From Flagellimonas yonaguniensis (GTDB taxonomy: Bacteria; Bacteroidota; Bacteroidia; Flavobacteriales; Flavobacteriaceae): a stretch of 64,000 nucleotides of DNA. Where the stretch lies: assembly GCF_029193885.1 (NCBI RefSeq), contig NZ_JARFVB010000004.1, forward strand, positions 1-64,000, written 5' to 3'. Below are positions 17,541 to 26,926 of the stretch, piece after piece; position 1 is the first letter of the stretch, and each line of letters opens with the position of its first letter. The notes under the pieces are model-generated. The model had not been told where the DNA came from. It saw only the letters and a program-made list of their open reading frames with translations, and did no database searches. Made by a program: the position numbers and the translations under genes.

Positions 17541-19082
17541 TTATTTTTGTGATACTTCTTTACGCAGTATTTTACCAAATCTTTCATCAGAGAATTGAGC
17601 ATTTTTTATGGCCCGTTTGCCGTTGACCCAAACTTCGTCAAAACCTTCTGCAAGCTGATGTGGATTTTCGAACGTAGCGGTTGCTTTTATATCTGCAGGG
17701 GCAAAAAGTAAAAGATCGGCTTTAAAACCTTCTTGGATCACTCCTCTTTTTTGCAATCCCATGGTCTTGGCCGCAAGCCCTGTCATTTTATAAATTGCCT
17801 CTTCCAAAGTGAACAACCCATCTTTGTTCACGTAATTCTCGATTACTTTCGGGAAACTTCCATAACCGCGGGGATGTCGCATAGTTGGGCTTCCGTCGCT
17901 GCAAATGTTGACCAAATTGCTTTGGACCAAGGTTCTTTGTAGGGTTTCATCCATAATAAAATAGGCACCACTGGCACCATAAGGACCAATATCCTCAATC
18001 AAAACATCTTCGAATGGCTTGTTCAATTCTTTTGAAATCTCCTGTAGATTTTTACCCGCAAATTCACCTGAACCAATCAGGGTAGCCTGTGGACCATTGC
18101 GCTGGGCTATTTTGTTCCGAAGAAATTTCTGTAGTTCGGATTTTCTATTCGCCACCACCTCATCAAAATCATGGGGTTTCTTGGCCCAGTCAGGAAAAAC
18201 AATGGCAATTCCCGTATAACTGGCTGTGTAGGGATACAGATCTGCTGTAACCTGCACACCTTCAGTTTTGGCACTATCCAGCAATTTCAAAATCTCTCGG
18301 CCACGCTCTTCCCCTTTTCCGTAAACGGATTTAATATGTGAAACGTGCACCGGGCAATACTTACCTTGACTCAACAGTTCCCGAATGGATTGCTCCACTT
18401 CTGTATCATCTTCATTACGCATGTGGCTCATGATCAGTCCTCCACGCTTACCCACTACCTTTGCCAATTCTTCCAATTCCTCTTTTTTGGAAAAACTACC
18501 GGGATTGTACTCCAAGCCAGAGGTCATGCCAAAAACGCCTACTTCAAAAGCATTGTTTAAAAGCCTCTTCATTTCGGCAAGACCTTCTTCGGAAGGCACT
18601 TCCTCATAGTTTACCCCTGAAAGTTGACGTATGGTATTATGCCCCACGAACATTGCTATATTCACGCCAGAATTCACAGAATCCACCTTTTGCATCCAAC
18701 CCGATAAATCTTTCTCACGAGGGCTATACCCATCCTGTCCAAGTGCAATGGTCGTAACCCCCATGGCCAAAAAGTTCTTGAATTCCGGGTCTTCAATTGG
18801 ATCTCCATGGGCATGTGTGTCGATAAAACCTGGGGTCAGAACGCTGTTTGTTGCATCCACCTGCTCTTGTGCCAGAAATTCTTGCTTGGTATCCTTTTCA
18901 ATTTTTGCTATTTCATCATCCAAGACCAACACGTGTGCCCTATAACTTTTTGATCCCATACCATCCACTACATTGGCGTTTTTGATCCATAGATCGTATG
19001 TGATATCATCGGTTTTCTGAGTATGTTCACAAGAGAGGAGCAACAAAGTCAAAAAGTAGAAAGAAAAGAATCTAGATAGCAT
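17541..19082 (-). CDS. Amidohydrolase lipoprotein, N-acyl-D-amino-acid deacylase family
   Basis: 513 aa. Lipoprotein signal ending LLLLSC. The metal-dependent amidohydrolase barrel shows LTPGFIDTHAHGDP, GMTSGLEYNPGSF, IMSHMRNED, PVHVSHIKS, ADLYPYTASYTG and the D-aminoacylase signature CSDGSPTMRHPRGYG. Family members hydrolyse N-acyl-D-amino acids; exported relatives may process D-amino-acid peptides. Exact substrate unknown. It probably faces the periplasm or cell surface. Confidence 0.88.
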   Translation of the reverse strand: MLSRFFSFYFLTLLLLSCEHTQKTDDITYDLWIKNANVVDGMGSKSYRAHVLVLDDEIAKIEKDTKQEFLAQEQVDATNSVLTPGFIDTHAHGDPIEDPEFKNFLAMGVTTIALGQDGYSPREKDLSGWMQKVDSVNSGVNIAMFVGHNTIRQLSGVNYEEVPSEEGLAEMKRLLNNAFEVGVFGMTSGLEYNPGSFSKKEELEELAKVVGKRGGLIMSHMRNEDDTEVEQSIRELLSQGKYCPVHVSHIKSVYGKGEERGREILKLLDSAKTEGVQVTADLYPYTASYTGIAIVFPDWAKKPHDFDEVVANRKSELQKFLRNKIAQRNGPQATLIGSGEFAGKNLQEISKELNKPFEDVLIEDIGPYGASGAYFIMDETLQRTLVQSNLVNICSDGSPTMRHPRGYGSFPKVIENYVNKDGLFTLEEAIYKMTGLAAKTMGLQKRGVIQEGFKADLLLFAPADIKATATFENPHQLAEGFDEVWVNGKRAIKNAQFSDERFGKILRKEVSQK

Positions 19083-19229
19083 AATTGGTCGGTTTTAAGA
19101 ATCAGTCTATTCGCTGTATGAGCAACACTAGTGTTCACCACAAATAAACTACAAATTTTAACAGATCTAAAATTTCGGATAGTTTAGTATCTTCAACCTT
19201 ACATAAAACCCTATCAAACTGAACGCATT

Positions 19230-20183
19230 ATGACAAAAGGAGTTACTATTCTTGGACTTTTGGTGTTGTTGCTGTCCTGCAACACAAAAGAGAACGTATC
19301 CGAACACGAATTGGGACTGGTTTACAATGTTTTGAGAGATGTTGATATTGACAATTACGAGGTATTCTCCATGAATCTGGATGGCACCAATAAGAAAAAC
19401 ATCACTGACCTTTACAATGTGGAGTGGACCTATTATTCATACCAAGACACACTCTATTTTATTTCTGATAGAGGCGCTTGCAAACGATGTTATTTTCTTT
19501 ACAAAAGCAATTTCAAAGGAGAAAATGTCCAAAAAGTTTCTAATCTGGAGTTGGCCGACAGCTGGATGAGCACAAGAAAAGATGGCTCCGAACTTATTGT
19601 GAAACCCAAACTGATTACAGAATCCACCTTTTATATCCTTAATAGAAACGGAGATATTGTCAACAGGTTAGAAATAGGCTTACCGTTTGCGGCCGACCCC
19701 CTATTCGTAAATGATGGAAAGCAAGTGGTTTTTAGAGGTGGCAAAACCAGTGGTAAAAATATAGATGGGTTTGATGAAGAGCTATACATTACTGATGAAA
19801 ATGGTCAAAACCGAAAGCAACTGACCCATTACCCAGAAAAGGATACGACTGCGGGAAGATTCGGATACCGAGCAGGGGCCCCTAAATTGCACCCTACAGA
19901 AAATTTTGTATCCTACCAAAGCAAGCAAAATGGCAAATACAGTTTATATGCCGTTAGCTTGGATGGTAGTAAAACATGGAAGTTGACGGAAAACACCCAG
20001 AACGAGGGGTGGCATGACTGGAGTCCAGATGGGAAATGGCTCGCCATTGAACTATTTGATGACGAGCAATCACAATTCCATATTGGTCTGATGAATTGGG
20101 AAACCAAGGAAATGGAAATCTTGACCGATGATACCTTCCAATATCAACAAGCACCGAATTTTATATGGAAACCAAGGGATTAG
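19230..20183 (+). CDS. TolB-like beta-propeller lipoprotein
   Basis: 317 aa. Lipoprotein signal MTKGVTILGLLVLLLSC. Repeated WD40/PD40-like blades: EVFSMNLDGTNKKNITD, LYITDENGQNRKQLTHYP, LYAVSLDGSKTWKLTEN and WHDWSPDGKWLAIEL. A CKRC pair sits near residue 87. Such proteins bind partners in the periplasm; no enzymatic residues stand out. Downstream 46 bases away is a small membrane protein that may be co-transcribed. Confidence 0.8.
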   Translation: MTKGVTILGLLVLLLSCNTKENVSEHELGLVYNVLRDVDIDNYEVFSMNLDGTNKKNITDLYNVEWTYYSYQDTLYFISDRGACKRCYFLYKSNFKGENVQKVSNLELADSWMSTRKDGSELIVKPKLITESTFYILNRNGDIVNRLEIGLPFAADPLFVNDGKQVVFRGGKTSGKNIDGFDEELYITDENGQNRKQLTHYPEKDTTAGRFGYRAGAPKLHPTENFVSYQSKQNGKYSLYAVSLDGSKTWKLTENTQNEGWHDWSPDGKWLAIELFDDEQSQFHIGLMNWETKEMEILTDDTFQYQQAPNFIWKPRD

Positions 20184-20228
20184 ATAATCCCACTTCCCTA
20201 TCATTTTTGATATAACTACAACTAAATC

Positions 20229-20678
20229 ATGACAAAAAGAAAATCCAATGCTCTTGTTTTTATGACTATCGGTTTGGTCTTGGCGATAGTCTTCTATCAA
20301 AACAGTGCTTTTCCAAAAAATCCAGAGGCCTACTTTAAACCCGAATACTACAACCAATTTGGTCCTATTGCAATATGTATTGAGCTATTAATCGCTGGTA
20401 TTTATCTGTTCCAAGGCCATAAAAAAAGTAATTTCGCTCTTGCGCTTTTTGCTTTCACTGCTTTATTGGACCCTATTTTTAATTTGGTGGGACTCTTCGG
20501 TTCCAATGTCCCTGTTTATGCGGCCTTTATTTTTGTGGTGTGCGCTATTTGGTCCCTGTACTTGGCATTTTCCAACACTTACAATCTTGGAAGAATTTCT
20601 TTGTTGGAGGTACTTGGAAGCTTTATTTTGGGGGTTATCATTGAACTTTCCTTCAATTATATCTACCAGTTTTTGTAA
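20229..20678 (+). CDS. Small integral membrane protein, unknown function
   Basis: 149 aa with about five hydrophobic segments (LVFMTIGLVLAIVFY, IAICIELLIAGIYLF, FALALFAFTALL, AAFIFVVCAIWSLYL, LLEVLGSFILGVIIEL). No known motif. It follows the propeller lipoprotein on the same strand and ends eight bases from the convergent TlpA-like gene. Function not recognised. Confidence 0.7.
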   Translation: MTKRKSNALVFMTIGLVLAIVFYQNSAFPKNPEAYFKPEYYNQFGPIAICIELLIAGIYLFQGHKKSNFALALFAFTALLDPIFNLVGLFGSNVPVYAAFIFVVCAIWSLYLAFSNTYNLGRISLLEVLGSFILGVIIELSFNYIYQFL

Positions 20679-20686
20679 AAGGAGTA

Positions 20687-21874
20687 CTACTTGGACATGT
20701 ATTCATCCACAAAACCAACCAAATCCTCTCCGTGTAAGTTTTTGGCCAGTACCGTCCCGTTCCCATCCAATAAAAAGTTTGCGGGAATTGTACTCAAACG
20801 CAAGGCATCCATAAAAGGATTTTGGTCTCCCCGCAGATGAGAAGCGTGCGACCAACGGTAAGCACCATCTTTCTGTATGGCATTGTTCCAGGCCTTTTCA
20901 CTACTTTCCAATCCGTATGCCACAATTTGAAAATCATCTGCATGATACTTTTCCCATAGCGGTACCAAAACATTTCTATTTTCCACTCTACACGGCGCAC
21001 ACCAAGAGGCCCAGACATCCAACACCATCAATTTTTGCCCCTTGAGCAAGGTTTGCAATGAGGCAGTTTCACCACCCCTGATCGGAAGTTGTATCTCGGG
21101 AATAAGATCTCCAACCAAAATGGGGAGATTTTGTTTATCGGCCACTGTAGCCAGTTCCTTTACCCATGGATGTTCTGGGTGCAGAGCGTTCCATTTTTCA
21201 GACTGATTGTAAACCAGTTCGGCCATCCGTTCGTAGTCCCCTTCCGGACTGGCCCATCGCAAAGCCACCATAGCAGGTAACAGCTCCTTCGTGCTATCCG
21301 CAAAATCGATCAATTCTTTTTTAAAGTTATATTCGTTCTTTTCACGTTCCAACAAATCTTCATCTGCCCCGCGAACATCTTTTTGACCTTCAAGATATTT
21401 TTCATAGGCCATCAAACGCAAATCCCTCAATCGCAACAGTGCTTCATTTTCTGATGACGGTTCCAGAATAGAGAAAGTGGATTGAAAATAGGCAACATCC
21501 GATTCAATCACCATTTGGGTGCCCGGTTGATAGATCAAAGGGAAATAATTATCCGTTTGGGGATTTTCATTCACTAGCCGGTTGGGATACTTCTCTCCAT
21601 TTTTCTGAACCACAAGCTCCAGCAAAACCGGTTTTTTGTATTCTGGTAGGTTTTTAAATTCAAAATGGCCGTTTTGGGATACTTGTGCTGAGTCCAATAC
21701 TTTTCCAACAAAGCTTTGGACCACATCATCGAACTTTTCTGGCTGAACAAGATATACAGTAGGTTTCCAGTCTGCTTCAGTCTCGAAAGCAATTGTTCCT
21801 GAAAGCCATGGTTTTTCGGAACAGGACTGCATCAACAGCAGTGAAAACAACGTGAGTTTAAATACATTTTTCAT
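20687..21874 (-). CDS. TlpA-like thioredoxin-fold lipoprotein
   Basis: 395 aa from the ATG at 21874; an upstream in-frame ATG would add 17 residues before a good lipoprotein signal (MKNVFKLTLFSLLLMQSC). An N-terminal beta domain (residues 20-140, DUF4369-like) and a helical middle precede a C-terminal thioredoxin domain with active site VWASWCAPCRVENRN. It should be a periplasm-facing thiol-disulfide oxidoreductase, as in many Bacteroidota AhpC/TlpA lipoproteins. Confidence 0.87.
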   Translation of the reverse strand: MKNVFKLTLFSLLLMQSCSEKPWLSGTIAFETEADWKPTVYLVQPEKFDDVVQSFVGKVLDSAQVSQNGHFEFKNLPEYKKPVLLELVVQKNGEKYPNRLVNENPQTDNYFPLIYQPGTQMVIESDVAYFQSTFSILEPSSENEALLRLRDLRLMAYEKYLEGQKDVRGADEDLLEREKNEYNFKKELIDFADSTKELLPAMVALRWASPEGDYERMAELVYNQSEKWNALHPEHPWVKELATVADKQNLPILVGDLIPEIQLPIRGGETASLQTLLKGQKLMVLDVWASWCAPCRVENRNVLVPLWEKYHADDFQIVAYGLESSEKAWNNAIQKDGAYRWSHASHLRGDQNPFMDALRLSTIPANFLLDGNGTVLAKNLHGEDLVGFVDEYMSK

Positions 21875-22028
21875 GACCATAAAATTAACCATTTCCGAAG
21901 ATGATTTTACAAAGAAACACCTCATTGACGTTTATGGAAATCGCCTCTTGATGAATTATTTGCTGAGTAACAGTTATTTGAACCCATGTTTTTCGACTAA
22001 ACCATCATTCAACATAATCAATAACATC

Positions 22029-22412
22029 ATGACAACAAAATCAATTGTACATGCCTTTCTGAGGATTGTCCCTACAGTAATTCTATTGCAGACCTTGTAT
22101 TTTAAATTTTCAGCAGCTCCAGAATCCGTCTATATTTTTGAACAGCTCGGATTGGAACCTTGGGGAAGAATAGGTTTGGGGATTATTGAATTGATCGTGG
22201 CACTGCTCATTCTTATTCCCAAAACCACTTGGATTGGTGCTTTGTTGGGTATTGGGATCATGCTGGGTGCTATATTTTCCCATATTACCCAATTGGGCAT
22301 CGTGGTGCAAAATGATGGAGGTACACTTTTCATTTTGGCTTTGGTCACTTTTATTTTTTGCTTAATTCTTGTCTGGATCAACCGAAATCAAATCCCGTAC
22401 CTGAACAAATAG
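22029..22412 (+). CDS. DoxX-like membrane protein
   Basis: 127 aa from ATG 22029. The frame is open further upstream to 21852, but that part overlaps the start of the divergent TlpA gene and does not look coding. Four hydrophobic helices with the pattern of DoxX/DUF4149-like proteins (FLRIVPTVILLQTLYFKF, GIIELIVALLILIPKT, GALLGIGIMLGAIFSHITQLG, FILALVTFIFCLILVW). Role unknown; relatives have been linked to oxidative stress and respiratory complexes. Confidence 0.8.
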   Translation: MTTKSIVHAFLRIVPTVILLQTLYFKFSAAPESVYIFEQLGLEPWGRIGLGIIELIVALLILIPKTTWIGALLGIGIMLGAIFSHITQLGIVVQNDGGTLFILALVTFIFCLILVWINRNQIPYLNK

Positions 22413-22460
22413 GACGTAAAAATCCAGATTTTACCAAATAGCAGTGTATCTTGTAAGGGT

Positions 22461-23504
22461 ATGGCCTTTTACACTAACTTTCATCCATTTACCAATCACT
22501 TTGCAGGATGCATTGTTCCATTTCTTTTTGGATTTGGGCTTGAATGTAATGCGCAAAATGATACGGTGGCCCTTGTCAACTACACGGATAAAATTATTAT
22601 CAAAGCTAATATTGATACCCGTAACGATGTTTTTTTCTATAAAAATGAAGAAGAAAACACCCAGCTTCACTTAAAACCCAATAATAGATATCGTCTATTT
22701 CTGTCCTTGGATTATGAGTTTTTAGGAGTTAGTGTCGGCTTTGTGCCAAAATTCCTCGGTGCAAACAGCGATGAAAACCTAAAAGGGGAATCTTCTTTTT
22801 CAGACTATCAGTTCAGATTTTTTCTAGGCAAATGGGTTCAAGGACTTAGCTATCGTAAAATTTCAGGGTATTATGTTCGGAACACCAAAGATTTTGCCCC
22901 TAACTGGATAGAAGGTTCTGACCCTTACATACAGTTCAACAATTTGTTCAGTGAGGTATTCGGTATGTCGACTTCTTATGTTTTCAACCCTGATTTTTCA
23001 TATAGAAACATTGTATACCAAAACGAATGGCAAAAGATAAGTAGCGGAAGCCTAATAGGCTCATTGCATTATGATTACAATATTTTTGATTTACATGAAG
23101 AAGGAATAGTAAACAAGGAAAAGTTTTTTAATGTTCGATTGGAACCTGCCTATTATTACACCTTTGTACTTCACGATAATTGGTTTTTATCTGCAAATAT
23201 TTCTCCTTCACTGGGTTTGCGATTTTCCAAATCAGAATCGGAAGTTGATGGTGACCCTATTATTGAAAACAACACTTATGTTACACGACGACTGGCAGGT
23301 GGCCTTAATTTAGGGTACAGTTCAAAAAGGGTAATTTATGGATTGAATCTTACATTTAGTGCGGATTGGTACAACGAAGACAGTGTTTCCTCTACTGAAA
23401 ACGACCAATTCTACGGCTCAATTTATGTAGGCTACCGATTTGACCCCCCAAGGTTCGTGCAGAGAATCTTCAAACCTTTTACAGGTCGTGAGGTTGCTGA
23501 CTGA
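22461..23504 (+). CDS. DUF4421 family outer-membrane-type protein
   Basis: 347 aa. N-terminal hydrophobic export signal ending near ECNAQN, then alternating beta strands rich in aromatic residues (YRLFLSLDYEFLGVSVGFVPKF, RFFLGKWVQGLSYRKISGYY, GSIYVGYRFDPP) as expected of an outer-membrane beta barrel. The DUF4421 family is Bacteroidota-specific and uncharacterised. The convergent antiporter gene ends seven bases later. Confidence 0.8.
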   Translation: MAFYTNFHPFTNHFAGCIVPFLFGFGLECNAQNDTVALVNYTDKIIIKANIDTRNDVFFYKNEEENTQLHLKPNNRYRLFLSLDYEFLGVSVGFVPKFLGANSDENLKGESSFSDYQFRFFLGKWVQGLSYRKISGYYVRNTKDFAPNWIEGSDPYIQFNNLFSEVFGMSTSYVFNPDFSYRNIVYQNEWQKISSGSLIGSLHYDYNIFDLHEEGIVNKEKFFNVRLEPAYYYTFVLHDNWFLSANISPSLGLRFSKSESEVDGDPIIENNTYVTRRLAGGLNLGYSSKRVIYGLNLTFSADWYNEDSVSSTENDQFYGSIYVGYRFDPPRFVQRIFKPFTGREVAD

Positions 23505-23510
23505 TACAAT

Positions 23511-25004
23511 CTACTCAGAAGTTGCTTCCTTCTCCTTTACTCTTTTTAAGGAAAGTGAATCATACACCTTATCCAATATTTCTGGTTTATCGGTAAGCAC
23601 TACCAATTTATCATTAGCTCTGATCTTTGTCAACCCATTTGGGGTAAGGTAGTTGCCATCCCGCTCTATCATCGCAATAATCGCTTTCTTGGGAAAGTTA
23701 AGGTTCACGATTTTCACTCCTGTAGCGGGGCAGGATTCACTGATGGTAATTTCCTTCATTAACGCTTTTGGGTGTTCTGACAATAGCTCATCGGTGGGAG
23801 ATAATGGTTTGGCACTCTCGGGCAATCCAACATGCAACCATTTTGCTACAAGGGATAATGTGCTTCCTTGAACAAGAACCGAGGTAATGGAAACAAAAAA
23901 GACAATATTGAAAATGATATTGGCTTTTTCAATTCCTGCCAAAAGTGGGTATGTTGCAAAAACTATGGGCACGGCACCGCGCAATCCTACCCACGAAATA
24001 TAGAATCTACGCCTCATTTTCATTCGAAATGGGGATAGTGAAATCAAAACCGCCAATGGACGGGCCACAAAAATCAGAAATAAAGAAATCAACAACCCTA
24101 TACCAATATAAGGTACCATCTGGGTTGGAAATACCAGTAACCCCAAAGTAAGGAACAATACAATTTCCATAAGCCATGCCAACCCATCGAACATCCGCAT
24201 GATGGTTTTTTTGTGAATCAAATTTTGATTGCCCAAATACACGGAACAGATATAGATGGACAAAAACCCATTGCCCCCTATAAAATCGGTAGCCGAAAAG
24301 GTAATGAACATCAAGGCGATCGTTAGCACAGGGTAAAGTCCCTCAAAATCCAGCCGAATCCTGTTGATGATTATTTTACTGAGTTTTCCGAACAAAAACC
24401 CTGCCGCTCCGCCAAGTGCCATTTGAAGAAAAAACATTGGCAATACGGATAAAATGTTCTTTTCAGGAAATTGTACCAAGGTCAAAAATGCAATGGTCAG
24501 TACATAAGCCATGGGGTCGTTACTACCACTCTCCAGCTCCAAGGTGGGCCTTAAATTCTTTTTCAGGGCCAAGTTCTTGCCCCGAAGTATCGAAAAAACA
24601 GCAGCTGCATCGGTAGAAGAAACAATAGCTCCGAGTAGCAGACTTTCATATAAACTAAAATCCGTAATCAAATACACAAAGTACCCCAACCCCACAGCAG
24701 TAAGCAAAACTCCTAAGGTGGAAAGTGCTATTCCCTCTTTGAGCACGGGTTTTACCGATTGCCAATTGGTATCCAATCCTCCCGAAAAAAGAATGAAGTT
24801 CAGGGAGACCACACCAACAAACTGGGCAATCTTGGGATTATCAAAATAAATACCGCCAATCCCATCCGACCCTGCGAGCATCCCAATGGTCAAAAACAAC
24901 AATAAGGTAGGAATACCGAAGCGATAGGTTGTTTTACCTGCCAAAATACTGATGAGCAGCAGTACCGAACCTATTAATATGATGTTTTCTATGGTAATAT
25001 TCAT
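23511..25004 (-). CDS. Potassium/proton antiporter, CPA1 family with TrkA-C domain (NhaP2-like)
   Basis: 497 aa. About 12 membrane helices in residues 1-395 with CPA1 motifs FLTIGMLAGSDGIGG, LFSGGLDTNW, GAIVSSTDAAAVFSILRG, ESGSNDPMAYVL and SWVGLRGAVPIVFA. Residues 410-490 are a soluble RCK/TrkA-C ligand-binding domain (LTPNGLTKIRANDKLVVLTD). Expected to exchange K+ or Na+ for H+ at the inner membrane, gated by a nucleotide or ion. Confidence 0.93.
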   Translation of the reverse strand: MNITIENIILIGSVLLLISILAGKTTYRFGIPTLLLFLTIGMLAGSDGIGGIYFDNPKIAQFVGVVSLNFILFSGGLDTNWQSVKPVLKEGIALSTLGVLLTAVGLGYFVYLITDFSLYESLLLGAIVSSTDAAAVFSILRGKNLALKKNLRPTLELESGSNDPMAYVLTIAFLTLVQFPEKNILSVLPMFFLQMALGGAAGFLFGKLSKIIINRIRLDFEGLYPVLTIALMFITFSATDFIGGNGFLSIYICSVYLGNQNLIHKKTIMRMFDGLAWLMEIVLFLTLGLLVFPTQMVPYIGIGLLISLFLIFVARPLAVLISLSPFRMKMRRRFYISWVGLRGAVPIVFATYPLLAGIEKANIIFNIVFFVSITSVLVQGSTLSLVAKWLHVGLPESAKPLSPTDELLSEHPKALMKEITISESCPATGVKIVNLNFPKKAIIAMIERDGNYLTPNGLTKIRANDKLVVLTDKPEILDKVYDSLSLKRVKEKEATSE

Positions 25005-25390
25005 TCAATAAGGATGAATTTGGGTTTGAGGTTATTTAAAGATGTAGACGAAAAAGACTCCATAAAGGGGGGGCTTTTTCAGTAAAAGCGAAGTTAATTC
25101 AATTTCACTGATTTATAATATTAAGAGAGGCAAGGTATTACATCAATGACAGGAAATCGGCTTTGCAATCAATTTTGGGTCATTTTATACCCTTCGATTA
25201 TCGTTCGCCCAAAAACACAAAAAGAACGTTCAAATGCACTTTGATGATCAAATACATGTTAAACAGCGAAAAAATATTCGATAAACTGCACTTTTTAGTC
25301 GTTAAAAGTGAAAACCTATGAAAAATTGATAAGTATCCGCCGCGATTGTTTTTGATCTTTGTCATGTATTAACCCCCAAATCCATACATC
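25005..25390. other. Intergenic region without a visible gene (386 bp)
   Basis: Divergent spacer between the antiporter and PD40 genes. AT-rich, no convincing ORF or RNA. It contains one arm (25227-25242) of a 16-bp sequence that recurs inverted at 26532-26547. A weak TAnnTTTG-like GATCTTTG at 25354-25361 has no correctly placed -33 partner. Confidence 0.6.
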
Positions 25391-26239
25391 ATGACACGAT
25401 CTACGATTTACAGTCTACTTGTTTCAGGAATGATACTTGCCAGTCAAAATGCTTTTGCACAGGCAGATGAAAAAATGATCAACGACACTTTGGAAGGAAG
25501 CGTTTCCACTATTGATGGATACGTACCCTCCATGTCGATTACCAAAGATGGGAAAACGGCCTACTTTAGTAAAGGCACGTATGAAAAACCTCTTTACGGT
25601 GTGTTCTCCAAAAAAGAATTGGTTTACCACGTTTACCGTGCGGAAAAAGTGAACGGCGAATGGACCAACATTACCCAATTGGATGTATGCCCGAAACACT
25701 ACTCGGCCAAACACCCTACAGTTACCGCCGATGGATCTCGTTTGTTCTTTGCTTCCAATATGAAGGGTACCTTTGGTAAATACGATATTTATGTGGCCGA
25801 TATTGCCGCAGATGGAACCTTGGGCGTATCCAAGAACCTTGGCCCCAAGGTAAATACAAAAGAAGATGAACTTTACCCCAGCATTTACAACGAAACCTTA
25901 TTGTTCTTTGCTTCAGAAGGAAGGGATGGATTCGGTGGATTGGACCTTTACGCCTCACAAGTGGTAAAGAACACCCTAACCACTTCAGTCAACTTGGGAG
26001 CCCATATCAACAGTAATAGCGATGAGTACGCCATTCAGTTGAGCCCAGAGAAAAAAATGGGATTTGTGGTATCCAATAGGGGTTACAATAATACCGTAGC
26101 ACAATATACCGTAGCGTATGGACGTTCAAGTAAGCAGGATCAGTACAACGATGTTGCCGAGCGAGATACAGGACTCCAAACCGCCATGAATGAAGGAAGC
26201 TACGAATATGTGGAAACTTCATTCCAAGATGAAGAATAA
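25391..26239 (+). CDS. Exported PD40/WD40-like repeat protein
   Basis: 282 aa. Cleavable signal peptide ending NAFAQA. Four PD40-like blades: DGYVPSMSITKDGKTAYFSK, KHPTVTADGSRLFFASNMKG, DELYPSIYNETLLFFASEGR and SDEYAIQLSPEKKMGFVVSNR. It resembles the middle part of flavobacterial OmpA-PD40 proteins, but lacks TPR and OmpA domains, so it is either a stand-alone relative or a shortened version. Role unknown, possibly envelope-associated. A terminator follows about 175 bases after the stop. Confidence 0.8.
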   Translation: MTRSTIYSLLVSGMILASQNAFAQADEKMINDTLEGSVSTIDGYVPSMSITKDGKTAYFSKGTYEKPLYGVFSKKELVYHVYRAEKVNGEWTNITQLDVCPKHYSAKHPTVTADGSRLFFASNMKGTFGKYDIYVADIAADGTLGVSKNLGPKVNTKEDELYPSIYNETLLFFASEGRDGFGGLDLYASQVVKNTLTTSVNLGAHINSNSDEYAIQLSPEKKMGFVVSNRGYNNTVAQYTVAYGRSSKQDQYNDVAERDTGLQTAMNEGSYEYVETSFQDEE

Positions 26240-26630
26240 TACCTGATTACTAAATACTTATTGAATCGGTCAATAAACCTGAAGTGTCTTATGACGTTGT
26301 TTCATAGCCGAATTTTGAAACACTCATGACAATGATAAGAAAGACAGGGGGAAACTGACAGACTATCATAGAGAGCGGGTTGTATTATTTCAATCTGACC
26401 GATTTACTTCAAGAATAGGATGCTGATGGGACGGCATCCTATTTTTTTTATTTAACAATTTGAAAAACAACTATTTACAACCGAATCTTCTCTTCTATCC
26501 CACTCTATTTCAAACTGATGGATTATATCTGAAAGTGCATTTGAACGAAAATCACTACAAAAATTCCGCTCAATAGTTAAAAAATTCTAAATTCACTAAT
26601 GAAATAATACAATCCCAAATCTATTAAGTC
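26240..26630. other. Intergenic region, no convincing gene (391 bp)
   Basis: Contains the terminator at 26414-26449 and the inverted 16-bp arm at 26532-26547. A short inverted repeat GTTTCA/TGAAAC lies at 26299-26321. No ORF with coding character and no tRNA-like fold was seen. Confidence 0.6.
26414..26449 (+). terminator. Rho-independent terminator
   Basis: Stem AATAGGATGC (26414-26423) with GCATCCTATT (26434-26443), 10-base loop, then a T run. It lies 175 bases after the PD40 gene, so that mRNA would have a long 3' leader or a small RNA could end here. Confidence 0.8.
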
Positions 26631-26897
26631 ATGAACAAAAACTACAACACTCGAAAAAAAGGCGTCCCAAAACCTCTTTACATCTTCCTTTTTTGATGGG
26701 GCAGCACCTCAACTAAACACAAATTTCAGCACTTAATCCCTAAAGGGATTACACCCATTTTTGGAGTAAACCTTAATGGAACACTTGCTTTTGTTCATTG
26801 TGAACATCGCAGCAATACTTCATTGGTTTATCCCAACTTCAAAAATGTGGAGACGGACGATATTGTCCAAAACTTAACCTACAATACAAATATGTAA
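26631..26897 (+). pseudogene. Possible small gene interrupted by an in-frame TGA
   Basis: ATG at 26631 opens a frame of 21 codons (MNKNYNTRKKGVPKPLYIFLF), then TGA at 26694, then 66 further sense codons in the same frame up to TAA at 26895. The second part contains GITPIFGVNLNGTLAFVHCE and ends NLTYNTNM. It stops 29 bases before the response regulator. No relative is recognised. It may be a decayed gene, a short leader peptide, or chance openness. Confidence 0.3.
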
Positions 26898-26926
26898 CAA
26901 CATTAATCCCCCTAATCTTTCTTATC

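Noticed and set aside
22271..22840. No RNA gene or extra CDS opposite the DUF4421 gene
   Set aside because: Long antisense openings opposite real genes here and elsewhere show no motifs and follow the codon bias of the sense strand.
25050..25080. Hairpin GAAAAAG/CTTTTTC as terminator
   Set aside because: Short AT stem with a 17-base loop, upstream of both divergent genes, where no transcript should end.
26694..26696. Selenocysteine codon
   Set aside because: No SECIS-like hairpin directly after the TGA, no selenoprotein family match and no selA/selB in view.
26776..26877. 33-codon ORF (MEHLLLFIVNIAAILHWF...) within the interrupted frame
   Set aside because: It overlaps the longer frame in a different register, has no RBS or promoter context and could be chance.
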